Assembly: GCA_938084875.1 (NCBI GenBank)
Contig: CALKFX010000198.1
Location: forward strand, 1 to 6,972
Reading direction: 5' to 3'
Length of the DNA stretch: 6,972 bases
From: an uncultured Flavobacteriales bacterium
GTDB taxonomy: Bacteria; Bacteroidota; Bacteroidia; Flavobacteriales_D; Parvicellaceae
This document shows positions 1-6,281 of the stretch, one piece after another. The stretch's first letter is position 1. Every line of letters begins with the position of its first letter. Made by a program: the position numbers and the translations under genes. The notes under the pieces are model-generated. The model saw only the letters and a program-made list of their open reading frames with translations, ran no database searches and had not been told where the DNA came from.

Positions 1-1919
1 CTTCTCGCACCTAAATAATTTGACAATATTTCAATTCCATTATTAATTACTATAGATTGAAGCTCAGCCGTGCTTATGTCCGATCCGTCTAAGTCATAAA
101 ATCCAAACATAAATTCCATCATATCGGTATATTGGGTAATAAACCCCGACAAATCTACATACCCTTTAAAATTATTAATAGAGAAACCTTGTTTTATACC
201 TATTTCCCCACTCCACCCATATTCAGGTTGAATGTTCACATTTGGAAAGACATTTAGTCCACCTACAAAAGTAGAGATGTACTTTTCAGCTATTGAAGGG
301 AATCTATAACCTTGACCATAAGATGCTCTTAGAAATGTATATTTTAGTGGGTTATAGGTTCCTCCAAGTCGAAATACAGGTTGAAATGGAATATTCAAAT
401 CTTTTCCAAATAACTTTCCATTCGATTTTACCTCGTCAATTTTAAAATACTCCATTCGCATTCCGCCAGTAACGCTTATTTTATCCCATTTTTTATTAGT
501 TTGTATATATCCCGCAAGATTGGAAGATTGGTGGTTGCCATAAAGTTCAGAAACTACATTGGTGTAAGAGCCACTAGCACCGCTTATTAAGGTAGTATTT
601 CCTTTAAATTTTTGTTGAAATTGGTATTCTCCAAAGACAAAATCAGAAAGCGAGTTTTGGTTGGTATTATTTACATTATTTGTTCTATAATACCTTGTTT
701 TAAAGTGGTGCTCTTTTCCATTTTCCGTTAGGAGTGAAATATAGGGGTCTACAATTATTCTTGATGAACTTGAGGTACTCATTGTAGTGCTTTGTGGATT
801 TGTTCCACCTAATGCATGAAGTACACTGTCTTGACCAGCCCACAGGAAAAACAGTGTGTTTTTATTGAAATTATTATTAAGATTTAAACCATAGGACAAA
901 CCATTATATTTTTTTGAAAAATGCTTCCACCCAGCATTAATTCTAGTTCTTTGATCGTCAGACCCAAAACGATAACCTTGATCTTTCATAAATGAGCCTC
1001 CAACTACTAGTTCATTATATTCATTAAGTTTATTTAAATGGGTAAAGTTTCCCTGAACATATCCTCTTGGCTGACCCCACCAGGTTTGGTCACTTCTTTG
1101 GTCTAAAATTGAGTCACCACCCATTAGAGATGTTCCCTTTCTAGTTCCAAACCCAGGCATATAAAAGCCATTGGAGATATTAATTTTTGTAATGGGCTTT
1201 TCTTTTGGATATTGTGTTCTAATATTTATTACGCCATTTAATGCAGAGGAACCATAAAGTACGGAAGAAGCTCCTTTTAAAATCTCTATTTGCGAAATGT
1301 TTTCTAGTGGAATTCCAGTCCATTTAATATCATTGGCATCTCCAGCTAGCATGGGCATTCCATCTACCATCACCATTACTCTACTTCCCGCACCATAGCT
1401 CCAACCACTTCCTCCTCTTATACTTACCTGATTTTCATTTATTTGAACTCCAGGCACTTGTTCAATTATAGATTCAGCGTCTCTAGTGGCTTTGTTTTCA
1501 ATTAAATCTGGTTTAATAATCGCCATTGAAACAGAAACGTCTCCTAATTTTTCTTCATATTTATTAGCAGAAATAACCATTTCGTCTAATTGATTATTTT
1601 CAGCTACTAAAACTACATCTACTAAAACCGGTTGATTATTAATAACAGAAATTGATTTTTTAACAGTTTTATACCCTATGTATTTAAAGATTAAGGTGTG
1701 TTCACCATTGGTTAGTTCTATAGAATATTTTCCATTTAAATCGGTTATTGTTCCTATCTTCTCTTGAGTTTGGATATTTACTCCAATTAAAACTTCTGAG
1801 TCTTCCCCATCTAGAACTGTACCGTTAATGATAGTTTTTTGACTATTTATAATTGTGCAGTTTAAAATTAATAGAAACAGAAACCAAAGTTTTTTTTTAA
1901 AATGGAGAGAAAATGACAT
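1..1919 (-). CDS. TonB-dependent outer-membrane receptor with N-terminal carboxypeptidase-regulatory-like domain (3' end cut by window edge)
   Basis: This is an outer-membrane gated channel that would import a scarce ligand using TonB energy; the ligand cannot be read from the sequence. The frame is open from the ATG at 1917-1919 to the window edge, giving 639 complete codons and no stop. Residues 1-27 are a signal peptide (basic KKK at 8-10, hydrophobic core, ending INSQ). Residues about 28-107 form a carboxypeptidase-regulatory-like beta sandwich (GTITDLNGKYSI, YIGYKTV). A TonB-box-like DEMVISA lies at 112-118. The plug spans about 120-235, with SIRGGSGWSYGAGSR, VDGMPMLAGD and LKGASSVLYGSSALNGVINI. 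The rest is aromatic-rich barrel sequence, including the conserved-looking LRASYGQGYRFPS. Members usually run to about 700-800 residues, so the final barrel strands are probably missing. It lies 31 bp after the MORN-protein gene and is probably co-transcribed with it. The family is certain; the substrate is unknown. Confidence 0.95.
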   Translation of the reverse strand, partial: MSFSLHFKKKLWFLFLLILNCTIINSQKTIINGTVLDGEDSEVLIGVNIQTQEKIGTITDLNGKYSIELTNGEHTLIFKYIGYKTVKKSISVINNQPVLVDVVLVAENNQLDEMVISANKYEEKLGDVSVSMAIIKPDLIENKATRDAESIIEQVPGVQINENQVSIRGGSGWSYGAGSRVMVMVDGMPMLAGDANDIKWTGIPLENISQIEILKGASSVLYGSSALNGVINIRTQYPKEKPITKINISNGFYMPGFGTRKGTSLMGGDSILDQRSDQTWWGQPRGYVQGNFTHLNKLNEYNELVVGGSFMKDQGYRFGSDDQRTRINAGWKHFSKKYNGLSYGLNLNNNFNKNTLFFLWAGQDSVLHALGGTNPQSTTMSTSSSSRIIVDPYISLLTENGKEHHFKTRYYRTNNVNNTNQNSLSDFVFGEYQFQQKFKGNTTLISGASGSYTNVVSELYGNHQSSNLAGYIQTNKKWDKISVTGGMRMEYFKIDEVKSNGKLFGKDLNIPFQPVFRLGGTYNPLKYTFLRASYGQGYRFPSIAEKYISTFVGGLNVFPNVNIQPEYGWSGEIGIKQGFSINNFKGYVDLSGFITQYTDMMEFMFGFYDLDGSDISTAELQSIVINNGIEILSNYLGAR

Positions 1920-1950
1920 TAATTGTAATGATGTTTGCTATACAAATTAA

Positions 1951-3744
1951 TTATTTTTTCTTAGTCGGAGAATTATATTTAAAATTAATCTTATTAATCA
2001 AGTCTTTTACCTTTATACCTTCATTGTAAACTATATGAGATATTAATTTACCTCGTTTGCTATATATTTTAACATCACCATGTTTTCTGTTATTTTTGTA
2101 ATTGGTTTCAGAAATTAAAGCTCCTTTTCTAGAAAAATTTTGATATTTTCCCTCTAACATTCCATTTTTATAATTCACAATTCTATTGGGAATTATTCCT
2201 CCTGGAAAATAGTAAGTACATTGCCCATTTAATTTCCCATCGGTATAATTTTCTACACTTTTTAAGCTTTGGTCATATTCACTATATTTTATCCATTTAC
2301 CATCTGCAACAGATTTTTTCACCATCCTATTTTCATCTGGGATAAGCATACTTCTTTTAATTAAAACTTTGTAATTTCTCGTTTCAACAATATCCCCTTT
2401 AACAGAGTAATAAATCCAAGAGTTAATTTTATAATCGTCTTCATATTCTCCACTGTACTTTTTCTGACCATTTGTATAATAACCGACCCATTTGTCGTCC
2501 ATTTTTCCTAAATTATAAGTTCCATGATCCTTTAACTGCCCATTATTGTACCAAGATTTCCACTCCCCATCCTCTTTATTCATAACATAATTTCCCTCCA
2601 TAGCGATTTCGCCATTTTCAAATTTTGTCCGCCAAAAACCATTTTTTTGATCGTATTTATATTCCCCTTTTTTCCAAATTTTTCCATTATTGTAGAAAAA
2701 ATCCCATTTCCCTTCTTTCTGTCCATTAGTAAAATTCCCTTTGTAATATTCAATTCCCTTGGGATAATAAAAAGTCCAAAATCCTTCTTGTTTGTCATCT
2801 TTAAAAGCCCCTTTCATGTCTAAAGCCCCATTGATAAAACTGTAAGTCCAGTCTCCATTTTTTAAATTATTAATATAGTTTCCTTCCATACTTATTTTTC
2901 CATTCGAATAAAACTCCTTAAATAATCCATTTTTCAGTCCCTTTTTATATTCTAATTCTTGGTAAACTGTATCTGTAGTGAGGTATAATTCTCTCCATAT
3001 TCCTGACATTTCACCATTGAGATAAGATCCTGTTTTTCGAAGACAACCATTGGGTTTATAGAGCTCAAAAAATCCATTTTTTATGCCATTTTCATATTTT
3101 ACAACAGTTTTTAATTTTGAAGAAGAGTAATATGTTTTCCTATATCCTTTTCCATCCATAATAAGAGTATCTCCATTTGCTTCATAAAATTGATCTATAT
3201 ATTCGGTGGTATCTGAATTACCTACAAAATGAGATTTTTCCATAAGCTTACCATTATCATAATAATATTCCCAATTATTGCTTTTGAAAGATTGTATTTC
3301 TTCATTTCTATTCAGCCAATAGTTTAATACAGTTGTATCTTTTCTATTAATTTTAGGAAGAATATCATATTCTCCTTTTTCAGCCAAAGTTCCATCTTGA
3401 TAAAAGGCTTCAAAAATCGAATCAATTTTCCCAAGAGTGTAAAAGGTTCTAAATTTTAGATTTCCGTTGAGATAATAAGATTTGTATTCGCCATTTAACT
3501 GTCCAAGAAAATAATTACTTTCTTCTTGAAGATTTCCATTTTTGTAAAAGTGAATCCATTTACCAGTTTTAGAACCAATATTTGAGTATCCACTTGTCTG
3601 ATAAACCCCAACACTTCTTATTTGTTTATCGTTACTTCCCCAATAGGTGGTAATGGTTTCATTTTTTAATAAGCCATTGTTTTGACTAAATATTTTAGAA
3701 ATTGAAAGGGTTTGAAGGAATAGAATAAATATAATTAATCGCAT
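1951..3744 (-). CDS. Exported MORN-repeat protein (about 20 MORN_2-type repeats)
   Basis: This predicted secreted or periplasmic protein of 597 residues is built almost entirely of MORN-type beta-hairpin repeats. Repeats of this class are often annotated as YwqK-family, but that label does not establish a function. Residues 1-21 are a signal peptide (MRL, hydrophobic core, KIFSQ). Repeat units follow the pattern G-x-W/F-x-x-Y/F-Y-x-N-G-x-h, with the W/F position at about 63, 87, 111, 158, 182, 201, 226, 250, 275, 299, 323, 347, 371, 395, 419, 443, 484, 509, 534 and 558. Spacing is mostly 24 or 25 residues, with irregular segments near 130-155 and 455-480. The tail is lysine-rich (ending PTKKK). 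The frame extends to a TTG at 3777, but that overlaps the upstream gene and buries the signal peptide. The ATG at 3744 starts a clean signal peptide 7 bp after the upstream stop. Such arrays may bind proteins or surface material, but no role is demonstrated. Confidence 0.88.
   Translation of the reverse strand: MRLIIFILFLQTLSISKIFSQNNGLLKNETITTYWGSNDKQIRSVGVYQTSGYSNIGSKTGKWIHFYKNGNLQEESNYFLGQLNGEYKSYYLNGNLKFRTFYTLGKIDSIFEAFYQDGTLAEKGEYDILPKINRKDTTVLNYWLNRNEEIQSFKSNNWEYYYDNGKLMEKSHFVGNSDTTEYIDQFYEANGDTLIMDGKGYRKTYYSSSKLKTVVKYENGIKNGFFELYKPNGCLRKTGSYLNGEMSGIWRELYLTTDTVYQELEYKKGLKNGLFKEFYSNGKISMEGNYINNLKNGDWTYSFINGALDMKGAFKDDKQEGFWTFYYPKGIEYYKGNFTNGQKEGKWDFFYNNGKIWKKGEYKYDQKNGFWRTKFENGEIAMEGNYVMNKEDGEWKSWYNNGQLKDHGTYNLGKMDDKWVGYYTNGQKKYSGEYEDDYKINSWIYYSVKGDIVETRNYKVLIKRSMLIPDENRMVKKSVADGKWIKYSEYDQSLKSVENYTDGKLNGQCTYYFPGGIIPNRIVNYKNGMLEGKYQNFSRKGALISETNYKNNRKHGDVKIYSKRGKLISHIVYNEGIKVKDLINKINFKYNSPTKKK
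2350..2925 (-). repeat. Eight in-register 72-bp coding repeats (24-residue MORN units)
   Basis: Within the MORN protein, residues 274-465 form eight consecutive units. The aromatic anchor residue recurs at exactly 24-residue steps: 275, 299, 323, 347, 371, 395, 419 and 443. The units share an FY/YY-x-N-G core and a following G-x-Y/F position, but they differ at most other sites. This is an ancient diverged array, not a recent DNA duplication. The register shifts by 17 residues after the last unit. Confidence 0.8.
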
Positions 3745-3751
3745 TTTATTG

Positions 3752-4471
3752 TTATTGAGATAAGTAGATAAATTCAATCCAACCTTCTTGTCTTAGTGTA
3801 CTTGAAAAATCTTGGTTGAATTTCCAATTCTTAGCGTAATTTATAGCATTTTCTATTAAGCATTGATTAAATGTATTAGTTTTTGAATTATCTACTTTGC
3901 AGTCTGTCACTTCCCCCTTGGGATTCACCTTAATAGTCAACCTTACTGTGCCTGTTTCATTACAAAGGTAGGATGGAATTTTTTGTAAAATCATATTTCT
4001 ATTCTCACAAAAATATTTTGCAGTAGCATTGGAAGTCTTTTTTAAAGACTTATTTACAGTTTTGCTAATCGAATTATCTTTTATTTTTTCATTTTCATGA
4101 GGAGAATTGTCTAAAACTGGATTGTCTTTTCCAAAGTCGTTAAATTGTTTCTTCTCAAATTTTTTAACATCCTCTAATACCTTATCTTCTAGTGCTTTTT
4201 TCTGAGATGCACTCATGTCTTCTTCCTTATCATAATTAGATGCAGCATTGGTGACTTCTACTTCGTTGTCAGAATAATTTTCTTTGGTTTCTTTTGGAAT
4301 TAAATTATTTTCTGGTGTTGTGAAATCTAGTGTAGCTAAAACTTTTTCCTTTGGTTGGATTATATAAAAGGATACATTTTGAATATTTAGCCAAACAAAA
4401 ATTAGTATATGAACTATTAATGTTCCAAGGATTGCATTTTGATGTTTCTCTAAAAGAACTAAAAAGTTCAT
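3752..4471 (-). CDS. Single-pass inner-membrane protein with TonB/AgmX-like C-terminal periplasmic domain
   Basis: This 239-residue protein has TonB-like architecture. It has a short cytoplasmic N-terminus, one membrane helix at about 13-30, a charged linker at about 40-148 rich in Lys, Asp, Glu and Asn, and a C-terminal domain at about 149-239. That domain carries the family hallmarks GTVRLTIKVNPKGEVTD at 174-190 and an alpha-helix ending NWKF, as in TonB (…GTV.V.F.V...G.V...V…W.F). The linker is not proline-rich, unlike classical TonB. Four cysteines fall in the periplasmic domain (155, 170, 191, 204). The C-x(12)-C pair flanking the strand-helix turn recalls AgmX/PglI-type C-terminal domains. 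No ExbB or ExbD gene is in the window. The frame reaches a TTG at 4486, but the ATG at 4471 is preferred because it leaves a normal short N-terminus before the helix. The domain superfamily is well supported. A role in energising the receptor encoded downstream is inferred only from co-location. Confidence 0.75.
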   Translation of the reverse strand: MNFLVLLEKHQNAILGTLIVHILIFVWLNIQNVSFYIIQPKEKVLATLDFTTPENNLIPKETKENYSDNEVEVTNAASNYDKEEDMSASQKKALEDKVLEDVKKFEKKQFNDFGKDNPVLDNSPHENEKIKDNSISKTVNKSLKKTSNATAKYFCENRNMILQKIPSYLCNETGTVRLTIKVNPKGEVTDCKVDNSKTNTFNQCLIENAINYAKNWKFNQDFSSTLRQEGWIEFIYLSQ

Positions 4472-4515
4472 AACGAAGTTTAACAAAATATACGAAGAAA
4501 ATAATAAAACGTTTC

Positions 4516-5124
4516 TTATTTGGAAGATACGTAACGTTCGTTTAGCAATTTAATTATTTCCGTTGTGATATCGTGACGTTCATTAGCATAAAGCATTGCA
4601 CCTCCAACTCTATAACTCATCACATAATCGTAACCCAGCGTTTTGCCAATTTCTTGCATATAGTCATTAGTTTTCACAATGTAACTTTGTGTCAGTTCGA
4701 GTTCTTCTCTAGAAACCTGCTCTGAAAGCTGCTGTTCAACTTGCATAATTTCTTGTTCTAGCAGTCTAATCTTTTGAGCTTTTTCCATTTTCTCTCTATC
4801 TCCCATAATTGGTGATGCTTTTTCAAATTCTTGAACCAGACTTTCATAGGCAAAGTATTTGCTTTTAATTTGTCCTTCTGCTTCTGATCTTTTTGTTGTT
4901 AAGGTTTTTTGAATTTTTTTAGCAAATTCATAATATTTAGAAACTGTATCGCTATTTACAAATGCTATATTTACACTTCCTTCATTTGGTGGTTGAATAG
5001 ACAATTCTTTTTTAGGAGATGGTATGTTTTCAGTATTACCTATATTGGAAAATTGAATAAAATACAATATCGATAGTAAAACAAACAATATTATATATAG
5101 TATTTGGTGCGTTGATTTAGTCAT
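4516..5124 (-). CDS. Skp/OmpH-family periplasmic coiled-coil protein, N-terminally anchored
   Basis: Skp/OmpH proteins are periplasmic holdases that grip unfolded outer-membrane proteins in a trimeric coiled-coil cage. This 202-residue member has a hydrophobic segment at about 8-25, a linker at about 27-50, and then the family strand VNIAFVNSDTV at 51-61. Residues 65-160 form a long charged helical coiled coil rich in E, K and Q. The end is a second strand pair (GYDYVMSYRVGGAMLYA, 164-180) and a closing helix (DITTEIIKLLNERY). This matches the Bacteroidota OmpH pattern. Canonical Skp is about 160 residues with a cleaved signal. Here no clear signal-peptidase site follows the hydrophobic stretch, so it may remain membrane-tethered. 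The ATG at 5124 lies 20 bp after the siaC-like stop. It is separate from any bamA locus, so calling it skp itself would overreach. A chaperone role for the receptor encoded downstream is plausible but untested. Confidence 0.85.
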   Translation of the reverse strand: MTKSTHQILYIILFVLLSILYFIQFSNIGNTENIPSPKKELSIQPPNEGSVNIAFVNSDTVSKYYEFAKKIQKTLTTKRSEAEGQIKSKYFAYESLVQEFEKASPIMGDREKMEKAQKIRLLEQEIMQVEQQLSEQVSREELELTQSYIVKTNDYMQEIGKTLGYDYVMSYRVGGAMLYANERHDITTEIIKLLNERYVSSK

Positions 5125-5144
5125 GATAAAAGCTTTAAGTTAGG

Positions 5145-5537
5145 TTAAATATTGGAAACAAAGTTCTCAACAGTTTCAATAAAATCAAAAGGAACTGAAG
5201 CCATTTCCGAGTAATCTTTTCCTAGCTCATAATTTCCATCTTCCCCATTTTTATATACCCATCTAATCTTAACTTGAAAACCAGATTTATCTAAACTTTC
5301 CAATTGGTAAATAATATTGAGTAAAAATTTAGACGATGAAATATTTATCTCTCCTAGATTTATTGTTAGCGTGGTAGTTTTATATGGATTTTTGGAATAA
5401 TTTTCAATCCAATTCGTAATGTTATTGAAAAACTCATCAGGATTTTCAGAAACACAATTACCGTCAATTAAGAAAACTCCTTTTTCTGAGTTTAAAGATA
5501 CTAGTGGAGTTTCTTTGGAAGCTTCTATATAGTACAA
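5145..5537 (-). CDS. SiaC-family (DUF1987) regulatory phosphoprotein homologue, TTG start
   Basis: This 130-residue cytoplasmic protein resembles SiaC, which in Pseudomonas is switched by a Thr kinase/phosphatase pair (SiaB/SiaA) and controls a diguanylate cyclase. Family landmarks are an early ETP (9-11), a G-x-C-x-x-EN segment at 26-32 followed by FF..I..WIENY, and the pattern LTINLGEINISSSKFLLNI at 57-75. After these comes KIRWVYKNGEDGNYELGKDY and a C-terminal VPF. Length is normal for the family. The segment that usually reads N-T-S-S here reads N-I-S-S (Ile66), so the usual phospho-threonine appears replaced, with Ser67-69 adjacent. The usual SYPEN is degraded to CVSEN. The only plausible start is TTG at 5537: a TGA lies two codons upstream and the next Met is at residue 112. 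No siaA, siaB or siaD homologue is visible. Family assignment is from recalled motifs; the functional state is uncertain. Confidence 0.8.
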   Translation of the reverse strand: MYYIEASKETPLVSLNSEKGVFLIDGNCVSENPDEFFNNITNWIENYSKNPYKTTTLTINLGEINISSSKFLLNIIYQLESLDKSGFQVKIRWVYKNGEDGNYELGKDYSEMASVPFDFIETVENFVSNI

Positions 5538-5609
5538 ACTATTTCAATTATTAATTGTTTGCTAATATCAATATAATTTTAATTCTAGGAAGAAATTTTT
5601 TATTTTTTT
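5538..5609 (-). other. 72-bp A/T-rich intergenic gap, possible promoter region for the downstream five genes
   Basis: This is the longest gap between genes in the window. On the coding strand it starts with A-rich tracts just after the tsaB stop and contains a short perfect inverted repeat, CAATT-AAT-AATTG (5 bp arms), about 12 bases before the TTG start. No U-tract-backed terminator is visible in the direction of transcription. I found no exact TAnnTTTG Bacteroidota -7 element, so a promoter here is only a possibility. Confidence 0.3.
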
Positions 5610-6281
5610 TTAACCATTAAAAAAATCTTTAAGATAATAAGGGTTAAAATAAGGAATGCTTTCAAATTCCTTATTCTTGAATTTTTCAAATGTTTTATAA
5701 GACATGCCAATTGAGGAGTTTGGTACTGATTCATCAATTTCTACAATATTAGAATTGAATGCTTCCTTAAACTTTAATGCCCCATCTCCTAAAAAATAAA
5801 GCTTTTGGTAATTTCCATAAACTTTTAAAAAATCAGAATTAATTTCTGGACACGCAATTTCTGTTATTTGTTTTTTTTGAGAATTAAATCCAGCTGTGTA
5901 AACTTCTTTTCTTCTGGCGTCTATCATTGGAAAATACAATACATTGTCATTTGTGGATTTATTTTCATAGCAATTGATCATTATTTCAAGAGAATTCATG
6001 CTAAGTAGAGGAATGTCAAGCCCAAAAGCTAATCCTTTCGCTGTTGCAACACCAATCCTAAGACCAGTAAAAGACCCGGGACCAGCACTTATACCAACTG
6101 CATCCACCTGTTTCAACGAAAGATTTAATGATGCAAAAAGATCTTTTATTAAAAGATGAAGTTTCTCCCCGTGAACATATTTTTCACTTGTAATTTCATT
6201 AACACCTAGCGATTTCCCATTTTTAGATAGATTTACAGAACAAGTTTTGGTAGATGTTTCAATATTTAGAATTAAAGCCAT
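5610..6281 (-). CDS. tsaB: TsaB, tRNA threonylcarbamoyladenosine (t6A37) biosynthesis protein
   Basis: TsaB (YeaZ) is the non-catalytic ASKHA-fold partner of TsaD. With TsaE they transfer threonylcarbamoyl to A37 of ANN-decoding tRNAs in the cytoplasm. The 223-residue protein shows the phosphate-1-like N-terminus LILNIETSTKTCSV (3-16), HGEKLH at 37-42, the hallmark GPGSFTGLRIGVATAKGLA at 67-85, and MIDARRKEVYTAGF at 119-132. The C-terminus is the family-like PYYLKDFF. Length is normal. The ATG (6279-6281) directly follows the lptB TGA with no intervening base, so translation is likely coupled to lptB. It is an essential or near-essential housekeeping gene in most bacteria. The product matches the family throughout and has no visible lesion. 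Confidence 0.96.
   Translation of the reverse strand: MALILNIETSTKTCSVNLSKNGKSLGVNEITSEKYVHGEKLHLLIKDLFASLNLSLKQVDAVGISAGPGSFTGLRIGVATAKGLAFGLDIPLLSMNSLEIMINCYENKSTNDNVLYFPMIDARRKEVYTAGFNSQKKQITEIACPEINSDFLKVYGNYQKLYFLGDGALKFKEAFNSNIVEIDESVPNSSIGMSYKTFEKFKNKEFESIPYFNPYYLKDFFNG

Noticed and set aside
1835..1919. Possible lipoprotein signal (Cys21) at the receptor N-terminus
   Set aside because: The residues before the cysteine are Ile-Leu-Asn, and Asn at -1 does not fit a lipobox; the ordinary signal peptide ending NSQ explains the sequence better.
2580..2798. 72-codon minus-strand frame inside the MORN gene
   Set aside because: It is an out-of-frame shadow of the repeat array; it has no signal peptide or family motif and lies wholly inside a well-supported gene.
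4506..4515. AAACGTTT palindrome just after the Skp-like stop codon, considered as a terminator
   Set aside because: It has no loop and no G/C-rich stem, and extending it outward gives mismatches, so it would not form a credible terminator hairpin.
5591..5612. T-rich run on the plus strand, considered as a terminator tail
   Set aside because: No gene on the plus strand ends here; in the direction of transcription the run is poly-A, which is not a terminator signal.
5974..6159. 61-codon plus-strand frame opposite tsaB
   Set aside because: It is antisense to the conserved GPGSFTGLR region of tsaB, and its product has no recognisable features.
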